This document shows, piece after piece, positions 9,048-17,152 of a stretch of 64,000 nt of DNA. The position numbers and the translations under genes were made by a program. Location of the stretch: positions 127,026-191,025 of the forward strand of contig JAHDWA010000016.1 in NCBI GenBank assembly GCA_023382535.1, written 5' to 3'. Numbering within the stretch: position 1 is the stretch's first letter; the number at the start of each line of letters is the position of its first letter. The notes beneath the pieces were generated by a model that searched no databases, was not told the DNA's origin, and saw nothing but the letters and a program-made list of their open reading frames with translations. Source of the stretch: Anaerolineae bacterium. GTDB taxonomy: Bacteria; Chloroflexota; Anaerolineae; 4572-78; J111.

Positions 9048-9250
9048 TCAGGTGCATCCAGAAACTAGCTTTACCAGAGGGGACTGCAGGGTAGTAGCGC
9101 GGGGAGTATCTTCCAGCCAGGCGGCGACTAGTCGCACGACATTGAGCGCTGCGGCAGTAAGCACCGCCTGTAAATGCGTTTTTGCTGAGCTCCAATAGCG
9201 GATAGTGTCCCTGAGGCGTGCGGATAAATTGAAGCCAGAAAAAATTGGAG
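9048..9250 (-). pseudogene. C-terminal fragment of an IS1182-like transposase
   Basis: The minus strand encodes SSAKTHLQAVLTAAALNVVR and LVAAWLEDTPRATTLQSPLV before a stop at 9048. This matches the end of IS1182/IS5-superfamily DDE transposases (pattern GLAKTHLQHxxTAAALNxxRxxAWLxGxPRAxT). Residues upstream of this point appear in several frames, and no intact DDE core is present. No terminal repeats could be assigned. The 141 bases between it and the histidine kinase gene hold nothing recognisable. Confidence 0.6.
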
Positions 9251-9410
9251 AGAATACCCCGAAGCGGTTGAAAACAAGCTTGGTAAGCGGCAAATTCGGC
9301 TTACCAGGCTCATTTTTCTTCGGTTTTTTGGTGTACACCCGCCCCTTTATCTCAAGCGGCAGGTTAAAACTACTGGTCACATAAGTGACCAGCTAAATTT
9401 TAGCCCCTGC

Positions 9411-10888
9411 CTAGGGCCAAGGAGGAACTCGATAGAGTAGAACCTCACGCAATGACCAAATATGGTGGGTCAGACCCACGGCCATGGCCGGGGTACGTTG
9501 CTGCCACTTTTTGAGCGAACCCTTGCCTCGAGTGGGCTGAGGTTCAGCTAACGGCAATCGCAAGGAAGTGTACTGTTCGGCGTCTTTAAGAGGAAGCGTG
9601 GCTCCGGCAAAAATTGTAATAGACCAGAAAAAGGCTGGCTTGTTGTTCCAGTCCAAGCTCCGCTTGGGCTCGTTTGAGTACCCGCCGTCCTAACGCGGCA
9701 ATATGATGACGGATAGTTAAGTTCAACCGTTCTACAAAGGCGGTGTTGATCTTCCAGCCCCATTGCTCCAGCTTGGCTTTCAAGGGGTCCCGACCCCCAA
9801 AAATGATCCCCTGTTTAACCCGGACCAGTCGTCCGCCTCGCACCTGCTTGATCACTTGCGCACACTTGCCCAGCACGCAAGTGCGGGTACAGTAAGCCCG
9901 GTAAGGGAAACCAACGAGGTTTAGGATGAGTTTCGGCAGAGGCCGAAGTGGGTTGAACCCAATGACCAAAGTGCGTGAGGATCGCCGTCTTGTAATGAGC
10001 CAGCCCATCGGTGAGGAAAATCGGCAGGCCATCAACTTTCAGGCACTGTTTGACTTGATGCACCACGGCTTGCGCCACATCCAAGGACCTTTCCCCGACG
10101 ACAATAACCAACAGCAACTTGGTCACCGGATCCATCGCGGTCCACCCATAGGGGGTCTTCGGCTCCACCCAACGGGACCCCTGCTTGAACTCAACCGACT
10201 CGGAATCAGATTCGAGCAGATGCGCCAAAGAGGCATAGACCTCATCTAATTGCACTTGCTGTGACTCTAAATCAACCAGAAAATGGCTGGCAAAAGCATT
10301 CAGTTGCTCGGCGGCGGCCCCTAACCAACTATGCACCGTGTTCGGATCCAGCCCAAACACCCGAACCGCCGCTCGAATACCCATCCCCTCTACTAACGCT
10401 GCCAAAACTAATAACACGATGGGCACCAGCTGCCTCCGCCCGAAAAAGACCGTCCCGTACGTTTCTAAAAACCAGTGTCCGCATGCTTTACAATAGTACT
10501 GTCGCCATAACCCACCGCTCGGATGACCGTTGGCAATGATATTACTTCGGCCGACCCAACCGTAATAGCGGCAATCCTGATGGGGGCAGAATTGACGCGA
10601 GTTATCAATCTCGACGGGTCGTCCCCGGACTGATACCATCAAGGGCGGTAGCTCGGGTTTCGCCTTTGGTAGGTTCTGTTCTTGGGTGCACGCCTGACAG
10701 ACCGGTTTTTTAGTTAAGCCAGGGAAAGGTTTAGGATCGGACGACGGTGAGGAACCGCGCTTTCCTTTTCTTTTTTCCTGTGGCCGTGCTTGAATGATGA
10801 CTTCCCAGGTAGCTCTGAAATTGAATAGCCGCCACAGACACAGCAGGAGCAGCAGTTCATGACAAACGTAAGCGTTGATTGGCAGCAT
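9411..10888 (-). pseudogene. IS1-like transposase, copy 1, at least two frameshifts
   Basis: The first frame (10888 to ~9930) has a zinc finger CPHQDCRYYG...CKACGHWF, an HTH region and the catalytic start LDEVYASLAH and FLTDGLAHYK. The second frame gives INTAFVERLNLTIRHHIAAL and RVLKRAQAELGL, the IS1 InsB-type C-terminal half. The third frame gives LRLPLAEPQPTRG...RTPAMAVGLTHHIWS. The same protein order appears in copy 3 at 11795-12990, whose end reads LRQPLAEPEITRG...TPAMIAGLTDHVW, so this is a diverged relative broken by frame changes. Confidence 0.75.
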
Positions 10889-11029
10889 TGTTTTCCCGGT
10901 TCCAAGCTAAATCTAAATGCTACCAATTCTTCTATCATTCCGATTTATCCGCAAGCTGGAGGTATTGGACCCAACTGGCTTAGGCGGGTGGCTGACCTGA
11001 AAGAACCGCCGCTGTTGTAGGCGCTGTGT

Positions 11030-11724
11030 CATCAATTCTTGAGCCAAATCGTGGAAGGCGATGAACTTTACACCAAAGTCAAAGAAAACAAAGCCCCGGA
11101 TCAGTCAGAAGGCTGGACGATTGTCTTACTGGTCCGCGCCAGTCGTTTCCTGTGGGAATTGAAGTGTGGACAACGGGAGCACAGTCTGTTCCAAGCGGCG
11201 ATGACAACCTTAGTGCAGGGGATGGACAAACCCAGGACCTGACTTTAGTGACGGATGGGGAACACCGCTACAGCAATCTTCTGTTTGAAATTTGTCGTCA
11301 AGCCCTTCGCACGGGTCAAGTCGGGCGTCCCCGTTTGACCCTGCCTCAAGGGGTCAAGGTCCGGCTCAAGAACACGGGCGACCAGACCCGACACCAGGGA
11401 CCCAAACGGCCCAAGTATGCAACTCCCCAAGCCGAACATTCCGCTACGCCCCAAAACCTGACCGAGGCGGACATCCATGCCAATCATTTGGAGGGGTTCA
11501 ATGCCGGCATCCGCCGCAAGTTAGCCTGTTTCCGCCGCCGCACCAACACCTATGCCAAGACCGGTGAGTACTTGCAAACTCGCCTAGATGCCCACTGGGT
11601 CTTACACAACTTTTTACGACCTCATTTTACCACCAAGCAAGTCCCGGCCGTCGCGCTGGGCATCTTGGATCAAGGTTTATCTCTGCTTGAACTTTTTGGT
11701 AGTGTCCCTTTGTTTTTGCCTTGA
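11030..11724 (+). pseudogene. IS1-like transposase, copy 2, frameshifted and 5' truncated
   Basis: The first frame reads QIVEGDELYTKVKENKAPDQ and GWTIVLLVRASRFLWELKCG. The second, from about 11230, reads DLTLVTDGEHRYSNLLFEIC ... DIHANHLEGFNAGIRRKLAC and FTTKQVPAVALGILDQGLSL. This is an IS1-family InsB-like DDE domain of the type common in cyanobacteria and Chloroflexota (from memory). One extra C in AAACCC near 11232 would restore the frame. The zinc-finger N-terminus is missing or scrambled upstream, where copy 1 abuts. Confidence 0.7.
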
Positions 11725-11794
11725 TGAGTTAAGGTAACTTGTTGAGTTATGTTTTAATCTCAATTGACAAAATCAAGTCAATTGAGGTGCAGAA

Positions 11795-12990
11795 ATGGAT
11801 TGGGAGACCCTGTATTGCCCCAATCAACATTGTCGTTACTATGGTATAGGTTTTCCGACAGCCGGATTGTGCGGAATGGCACCTATCGGGGTCAGCCACA
11901 AGGCTTGTGTCAAGCTTGCCATCGGAGTATTTCCTTGCGCTACGGAACAGCTTATTTCGGTTTAGAAAGTGATCCGGTCCTTTTTGAGACTGCAATTCGG
12001 GCTCTGGCCGAAGGAAATTCTATTCGGGCCACAGGACGGATTGTGCAAGTTGATAAAGATACCATCTGTGACTGGTTGAACGATGCAGCCCAACACTGTC
12101 GAGTGGTGGTGTTGTACTTGTGGCAAAACCTGCATGTCACTGAATGTCAACTGGATGAATTGTGGAGTTTCGTGCATACCAAAGAACAAAACCTGGATTT
12201 TGCTAAAATTTATAGTGAAACGTATGGTGATGCTTGGGTTTGGTTGGCCTTTGCTCCGGTTTGGCGCATGGTCTTGGCCTTTGTGATTGGTAAACGCAGT
12301 CAACAAAGCGCCAATCTGCTTTTGGAGCGAGTAACTTATGTGACTGATGACCATATTCCCTTCTTTACCAGCGATCAACTGCCTCATTATAAAAGCGCGC
12401 TATTACACACCTATGGAGTTTGGCATCAGCCTCAGCGACAAGGCCAGCGAGGACCTCAGCCTAAACCTCGGCTCATTGCTCCCTCAAACTTGCTATACGC
12501 CCAAGTTGTCAAGAAACGGGAAAATGGACGGCTGGTTGCAGTAGAGAGGCAAGTTGTTTTTGGCAATGAACAAACGATTGTCGATCAATTAACCAATTCC
12601 TTGGTCAGCCAGACCATCAATACCAGTTTCGTTGAACGCGACAACTTAACCCAACGTCAAAGCAATCGTCGCCTGACCCGACGAACCAATGGCTTTTCTA
12701 AAGAGATGAGTTGGTTTGAAAAACAATTGTGGTTGTCCTTGGCTTATTATCATCTGGTTTTACCTCATTATAGTCTGCGTCAACCCCTCGCTGAACCTGA
12801 AATTACCCGGGGCACAGGCACGCCTCGAAAATGGAAATCTGTCACCCCAGCCATGATCGCTGGCCTGACCGATCATGTCTGGACAACCACTGAGCTTTTA
12901 TCCTATCGTGTCCCGTTTCATTTCCTTGAAACCTTGTCCAAAATTGAACACTTGTTCCCTTCACCCGAACAAGTTAATCAAGGCAAATGA
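11795..12990 (+). CDS. IS1-like transposase, copy 3, near intact with one -1 frame change
   Basis: The ATG at 11795 opens MDWETLYCPNQHCRYYG, the zinc finger of this family. The rest (IVRNGTYRGQPQGLCQACH, HTH NSIRATGRIVQVDKDT, catalytic LDELWSFVHTKE, FTSDQLPHYKSAL, TSFVERDNLTQRQSNRRLTR) lies in the -1 frame and runs to 12990. The two frames meet at GGTTTTCC (11849-11856). A -1 slip or one missing T would join them. IS1 elements do use -1 frameshifting, but between the two ORFs and on an A run, so a mutation or assembly error in a homopolymer is equally possible here. Confidence 0.7.
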
Positions 12991-13445
12991 GGGACAACAC
13001 CAACTTTTTAATGTACGTCTGATTTGATCACTGTCCCATTCAACTGAACCAGTGCCGAAATAAGTATCTCCTCCAATTCACGACTCGATCAGAGATTGGA
13101 GGTTCAAGCTAATTATCCCCAACTACCAAATGGATAGGTCATTTTCTTAAGCTTCTAAATAGTCTGAAGAGGGTTGCGGATAAACGTCGATATTAGGTCG
13201 AGTTGCTGAACAAAATTTGACAAAAAGGTGAGCGACCAGATAGTGGTTATCCAGTGTGCAACAGGGCTATACGGATTAATCGCTTGTTGCTTCCAGTCGA
13301 TCCCTCAAGTGATACAACCTTGAGGTATTTAACCTCGGTTTGGAGTTTTTGCTTCTCGACAAGATTAATAAGATTTACAGATTTACCTATTCTATCCGAG
13401 GAAGACAACCAAATCGTTGTGCTCAGGCTGGAGTCAATTCGGTAT
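12991..13445. other. Gene-free stretch between IS copy 3 and the IS4 element
   Basis: No convincing gene is present. The first bases (GAGGGACAACACCAAC at 12988) may be an end of IS copy 3, since they resemble, inverted, GGTAGTGTCCCTTTG at 11697, but the match is weak. The rest is AT-rich sequence without visible repeats. The last 10 bases (AATTCGGTAT) are the left target repeat of the following IS. Confidence 0.5.
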
Positions 13446-14657
13446 ATTCGTTACCCTACAGGGTAGGGATTCCAATAGATAAGGCGACTGAGCTAAAATA
13501 GCTTCCAAGGAAAGACGACCAAATCTACCAAGGAGAGCTAAAATGAGCGACAGTCGCCGCCGATATGATGGCGTAAGTCAAAAACTACGTCAAATTTTGC
13601 CCGAACAATGGGCCGAACATCACGATCAAATGGTCAATTTAAGTTTACTGGTCAGTGCCATTCCGGGGGCTAAAGACTTAACCCAACACGCTTTGGCGGC
13701 GGAAATGCCGGTCAAAGCCCAAGCCACCAGTCTGGCGCAACGACAACGGCGCTGGGCCAAAGATGAACAGGTGCAGGAACGAGCGATTTATGAGCCAGTA
13801 ATCCAGCCTTTTGTGCAAGCCGTCAGTCAAGCCACGCTGCTGCTGATCCTGGATACGACCGCGGCAGGGGTGAATGCCCATTTGTTGACCGTGGCCCTGG
13901 GCTATCAACGGCGGGCTTTGCCGTTGGCTTGGCAAGCCGGTGAGGGCAAACGCGGTCACACCACTGGTCAAAGCCAGGTGGAGTTGCTGGAGTATGTAAC
14001 CCAATGGCTGCCTGAGCCAGCCCAGGTGGGGGTGGTGGGTGATGGTGAATTTGGCAACACCACGCTGTTGACTTATTTGACCCGGCAAAACTGGCCCTAT
14101 GTTTTACGGATTGCCGCTGACACCACGGTCTGGTATGAACAGGAGTGGCAGCGGCTGGATAGCTTTGCCCTTCAGCCCGGCGAAACCATTTGGTTAGAAC
14201 AAGTTGACCTGGCTCAGACCAGCCCTTTTGGTCCGGTCAACATCTTGTTGGTCTGGGATGAGCGCCATCAGCGGGCCGTGCCTTTAGTCACCCACTTTGA
14301 GTTGTTTGAGGAAGCCCGCTATTGGTATCGCAAACGTCCCTGGATTGAACCTTTATTTGGCGATATGAAAGGTCACGGCTTCGATTTTCAAACCAGTCGG
14401 CTGCGTCATCCTGAACGGCTCTCCCGCCTGATGCTGGCGGTGGCTTTGGCTTATTTGTGGCTCTGTTTCTTGGGTTCAATCGCCCTGATCTGGGGCCAGA
14501 CCAAATGGGTTGATCGAACTGATCGCCGTGACCGCAGTATCTTTACCATTGGTCGCCAATGGCTCAATCATTTACTTAAACTTGATAAACCTTTTCTAGT
14601 TGGTTTTACGCCCTATCCTTTCCTTCGTCTTCCTCCGGCTGGTGTAGGGTAGCAAAT
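13446..14657 (+). mobile_element. Complete IS4-family insertion sequence with target site duplication
   Basis: The ends are 15-bp imperfect inverted repeats: ATTCGTTACCCTACA at 13446-13460 and the complement of ATTTGCTACCCTACA at 14643-14657 (13 of 15 match). The flanks carry TCGGTAT on both sides; if the element is taken to end at 14654 the duplication is the 10-bp AATTCGGTAT (13436-13445 and 14655-14664). Duplications of about 10 bp fit the IS4 family. Intact ends, duplication and transposase point to a recent insertion. Confidence 0.85.
13543..14652 (+). CDS. IS4-family DDE transposase
   Basis: A 369-residue transposase. The first two catalytic aspartates are visible in LILDTTAAG and VVGDGEFGN. 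The third acidic residue lies in the exact IS4 signature Y-(2)-R-(3)-E-(6)-K, here YWYRKRPWIEPLFGDMKGHG. The ATG at 13543 has the ribosome binding site AAGGAGAG. The stop codon TAG at 14650 lies inside the right inverted repeat, so the reading frame fills the element almost completely. It appears intact and could be active. Confidence 0.93.
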   Translation: MSDSRRRYDGVSQKLRQILPEQWAEHHDQMVNLSLLVSAIPGAKDLTQHALAAEMPVKAQATSLAQRQRRWAKDEQVQERAIYEPVIQPFVQAVSQATLLLILDTTAAGVNAHLLTVALGYQRRALPLAWQAGEGKRGHTTGQSQVELLEYVTQWLPEPAQVGVVGDGEFGNTTLLTYLTRQNWPYVLRIAADTTVWYEQEWQRLDSFALQPGETIWLEQVDLAQTSPFGPVNILLVWDERHQRAVPLVTHFELFEEARYWYRKRPWIEPLFGDMKGHGFDFQTSRLRHPERLSRLMLAVALAYLWLCFLGSIALIWGQTKWVDRTDRRDRSIFTIGRQWLNHLLKLDKPFLVGFTPYPFLRLPPAGVG

Positions 14658-14676
14658 TCGGTATAAAGGTTTATGA

Positions 14677-15507
14677 TTATGGGCAAGTTATCACTACAGG
14701 GGTGCGCTTGGAGCCGCAAAAAATGTCTAACTCTTCGCTGGCTAACTTCCGTAATTCAGGGTTTTTAGTTATCTGTAGTACCACCTTAAAATCAGCCAGA
14801 GATTTTTCGGTTTCACCTTTCCACTTGTAAGCCAATCCTCGCTTCCAATAAATCCAATCATAAGCCTGCAATTGTTTATCCTCAAGCGCCACCCCAAAAT
14901 CACTAATTGCGCGATCATAAAAATCTTCCTTGAGTAAAGCACTGCCACGAGCATAATAGGCCCAGGCATGATCAGGTGACAATTGGATTACGTGGTCGAA
15001 ATCTGCAACGGAACACTGATATTCCTCGCGGTCAAAGTAAAGCTGTCCTCGTTTAAAGCGGAGTACAGGATTAAATGGCCCGGCCTCAATCTTTTGATCG
15101 TACTCAGTGGCCGAGCAGACCACTGTGCTGCGTGAGTAGCCTATTTGAACATCTGCCCGTGTTAGGAGCAGCAAGGCTATGATCACGGTGACGGGCACAC
15201 TCATCTTAGCGCCGAGAAGCAACAGTAACTGGCCCACTGACAATGGAGGCGCTGGAGCAAGATCCGCCCTAGGGGGTAAGCCCTGGTGGGCAAATTTGAT
15301 GAAAGCGGCAAGCTCCTCTTCCGGAATTTTCAGGGCCACAGCTAACCGTTCGGTAATCTCCTTAGACGGCCGGCGCCGCCCCTGTTCAAGCTGCTGAATG
15401 ACAACCAAGGAGTAACCGACTCGCTCGGCTAAATCTTTCTGGGTTAAATCAAGCGCTTTACGCTGTTGTTTAAGCCACTCACCAAACGAATCCGTAGGTC
15501 CGTCCAT
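14677..15507 (-). CDS. XRE-family membrane regulator with TPR domain
   Basis: A 276-residue protein with three parts: an N-terminal Cro/CI-type HTH (residues ~8-65: WLKQQRKALDLTQKDLAERV, then YSLVVIQQLEQGRRRPS), one membrane span (~103-122: SVPVTVIIALLLLTR), and a C-terminal TPR region (VLRFKRGQLYFDREEY, AYYARGSALLKEDFYDRAIS). The membrane span places the HTH in the cytoplasm and the TPRs outside, suggesting a one-component sensor of an external protein or peptide. Four 12-bp repeats start 20 bases upstream of its start codon, and a 50-aa secreted peptide gene is read divergently, so autoregulation and peptide control are plausible inferences. Confidence 0.85.
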   Translation of the reverse strand: MDGPTDSFGEWLKQQRKALDLTQKDLAERVGYSLVVIQQLEQGRRRPSKEITERLAVALKIPEEELAAFIKFAHQGLPPRADLAPAPPLSVGQLLLLLGAKMSVPVTVIIALLLLTRADVQIGYSRSTVVCSATEYDQKIEAGPFNPVLRFKRGQLYFDREEYQCSVADFDHVIQLSPDHAWAYYARGSALLKEDFYDRAISDFGVALEDKQLQAYDWIYWKRGLAYKWKGETEKSLADFKVVLQITKNPELRKLASEELDIFCGSKRTPVVITCP

Positions 15508-15526
15508 ATTTTTACCTCAATAAGCT

Positions 15527-15574
15527 GGTACGACTCATTGCACGACTCGTTGCCAGACCTACTGCACGACTCAA
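15527..15574. promoter_or_regulatory. Four 12-bp iterons (TGCACGACTCNN), operator array
   Basis: Four consecutive 12-bp units fill this stretch: GGTACGACTCAT, TGCACGACTCGT, TGCCAGACCTAC and TGCACGACTCAA. Units 1, 2 and 4 share ACGACTC exactly; unit 3 is degenerate but in register. The array lies between the XRE regulator start and the -35 box of the divergent peptide promoter, the expected position for an operator controlling both genes. Confidence 0.65.
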
Positions 15575-15578
15575 CCTC

Positions 15579-15608
15579 TTGAATCTTTCATTTTTATCCG
15601 GTTATAAT
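15579..15608 (+). promoter_or_regulatory. Sigma-70-type promoter of the secreted-peptide gene
   Basis: TTGAAT (15579-15584) and TATAAT (15603-15608) are separated by 18 bases; the -10 box is consensus. Transcription would start near 15615 and give a leader of roughly 135-140 bases before the peptide start codon. The iteron array ends five bases upstream of the -35 box. Confidence 0.55.
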
Positions 15609-15669
15609 GCGAATATGAGATTTCGGTCCGAATATCTTTAATTACCGGGCCAGAGATTATTCGCGAATA

Positions 15670-15755
15670 GGCTAACCAACTACCCGTTGGATTAGCCGGG
15701 GGTACCTTCATCTCACGGCCCTCCTAACTTTGCAGAAAGGAGGAAGCCTGAGATG
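15670..15755 (+). promoter_or_regulatory. Structured leader; hairpin hides the ribosome binding site and start codon
   Basis: The first hairpin is GGCTAA-CCAAC (15670-15680), loop TACCC, GTTGG-A-TTAGCC (15686-15697). The second hairpin pairs CATCTCA (15709-15715) with TGAGATG (15749-15755, including the ATG), GGC (15717-15719) with GCC (15746-15748), and CCTCCT (15720-15725) with AGGAGG (15738-15743, the ribosome binding site). The loop is 12 bases. Sixteen pairs with only a one-base and a two-base bulge block both translation signals. It could be an RNA thermometer, a riboswitch expression platform or a protein-bound leader. No known riboswitch class was recognised. Confidence 0.6.
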
Positions 15756-15905
15756 TTTAACAACCAACATCTTAAAACCCTGGTCATCCGCCTTGCTCTG
15801 GTGATAGCTCTAGCGACAGCTTCGGCTGGTGTGATGAGCGCCATAGCGCCGGCCGGTCAAGCAATGGCATGCAATGCCAGCGGTCATGGTGGTGGTGGGT
15901 GCTAA
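15753..15905 (+). CDS. 50-residue secreted small peptide, Gly/Cys-rich end
   Basis: The ATG at 15753 follows the strong ribosome binding site AAAGGAGG by nine bases. The product has a signal peptide: basic N-terminus (NNQHLKTLVIRL), hydrophobic ALVIALATASAGVMSAIA, and a likely AxA-type cleavage at GQAMA. This would leave a mature tail CNASGHGGGGC with a Cys at each end, able to form a disulfide ring. It sits beside a membrane XRE-TPR regulator and a STAND/TPR pair, an arrangement that recalls peptide signalling. No homologous family is recognised. Confidence 0.6.
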   Translation: MFNNQHLKTLVIRLALVIALATASAGVMSAIAPAGQAMACNASGHGGGGC

Positions 15906-15925
15906 AAGGAAGTAAGTAAAAATTT

Positions 15926-15966
15926 GCCGTAGCCTGATAAGAGCTACTACTCCATCAGGCTACGGC
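15926..15966 (-). terminator. Terminator of the STAND-TPR operon
   Basis: GCCGTAGCCTGAT (15926-15938) pairs perfectly with ATCAGGCTACGGC (15954-15966), a 13-bp stem with a 15-base loop. Read on the minus strand the stem is followed by AAATTTTTAC, a T run as in intrinsic terminators. The TPR gene's stop codon lies in the loop. It separates the TPR gene from the peptide gene, which converges on it. Confidence 0.75.
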
Positions 15967-17152
15967 GACACTTGGCCAATAAAGATTGACAGAAAGGAGC
16001 CAATCGCTTTTGATCCGATAGATTGATCAGATGTTCAAGCTCACTCAATTGGCGGCGCGCCCGTCGCCGGTTCCCTTTGGCAAGCTCATACTCTACCATG
16101 TGGGTGAGCGTTCTTATCTTTCCATACTCATTGCCCAAGTTTTTCCAGGCTTGTAAGGCGGCTCTCAAATGTTTCTTTGCCTCTGCCCAGTTACGCTGCC
16201 CTAGAAACATCAGGCCCAGATTTTCTTGGATTTGAGCCAGACCGATTAAGTTAGCAAAACGTCGAAAATTAGCTTCTGCTTGCCACAACAATTGTTCAGC
16301 TATATCCAAGCGTCCGCTTAACTTATAAGCAATGCTCATGTTCATGTAGATGGTAGCTAATTGGGCCTCATCCCCAGTCTGTTTGGCTAGATGAAGTGCC
16401 TTTTCCAGGTAAAACAAAGCTTGATCAGGGGACTCTATGTCATCATAAAGCGAGCCTAAATTGAGAAAACCCAATATTAATCCATAATTGTCGCCCATAG
16501 CCTGCCAGATGGCACAGGCCCGTTCGAGGTGCTGTCGAGCCAAGTCCCAGCGCTGCTGCCAGATATATAGAACGCCCAAGTGATTTTCGGTATGGGCCCG
16601 CCCGTGGTTGCTGTCAAGCCGTTCAAAAACAGCCAGAGCGTGGCAACAGAGAATCTCTGCTCGCCACCAGTGGCCTAACTCAGCATAGAGGAAACCCAAA
16701 TTTGAACAGGCCCGCGCCCGGCTATACTCATCTCCAATGCGGCGAGCCAATTGCATCGTTTGCCAATAGTACGTAACAGCAAGCTTGAAGGCACTTTGTC
16801 GCTGCAAGAGCCGCGCTAACAGTAACGATAGGCTAACAACACCTGCAAAATCCTCAAGACGCGTAGCCGCTTCGATAGCTCGACTCAACACCCACTGCCA
16901 GGTGTCCCAGTAGCCGCGTCGTTCCATGTAAGGAGATAAGGCACTAATTAGCTCACGTGTCAACGGCCAGGCCTCATCAAAACCAAAAGCAAAAGTGATG
17001 ACACGAACTAGCCCGGTGCGTTCCTGGTCCAGAATCCGAATATCCAAAGTTTTAACCGCTTCGTGCCCTTGCCAATAGCGCAGCTTGTTCAGTACGCATT
17101 GCCGAAAAAAACAGGCGCAACTACGAGGGTCGGTCAGGGAGGTGATGGCCAT
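15947..17152 (-). CDS. TPR-repeat protein, sensor half of a split STAND regulator
   Basis: A 401-residue all-helical protein with about six tetratricopeptide repeats (for example SRARACSNLGFLYAELGHWW, AHTENHLGVLYIWQQRWDLA, ATIYMNMSIAYKLSGRLDIA). Such repeats form the ligand-sensing C-terminal part of MalT/AfsR-type STAND proteins. Its start overlaps the end of the upstream NB-ARC gene by 19 bases, so the two chains are co-translated and probably form one complex. In relatives both halves are usually one polypeptide, so this looks like a fissioned gene. Confidence 0.85.
   Translation of the reverse strand: MAITSLTDPRSCACFFRQCVLNKLRYWQGHEAVKTLDIRILDQERTGLVRVITFAFGFDEAWPLTRELISALSPYMERRGYWDTWQWVLSRAIEAATRLEDFAGVVSLSLLLARLLQRQSAFKLAVTYYWQTMQLARRIGDEYSRARACSNLGFLYAELGHWWRAEILCCHALAVFERLDSNHGRAHTENHLGVLYIWQQRWDLARQHLERACAIWQAMGDNYGLILGFLNLGSLYDDIESPDQALFYLEKALHLAKQTGDEAQLATIYMNMSIAYKLSGRLDIAEQLLWQAEANFRRFANLIGLAQIQENLGLMFLGQRNWAEAKKHLRAALQAWKNLGNEYGKIRTLTHMVEYELAKGNRRRARRQLSELEHLINLSDQKRLAPFCQSLLAKCRRSLME

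Noticed and set aside
15601..15700. Known riboswitch class (c-di-GMP, SAM, cobalamin) in the peptide leader
   Set aside because: The characteristic conserved cores of these classes were not found; only generic hairpins are visible.
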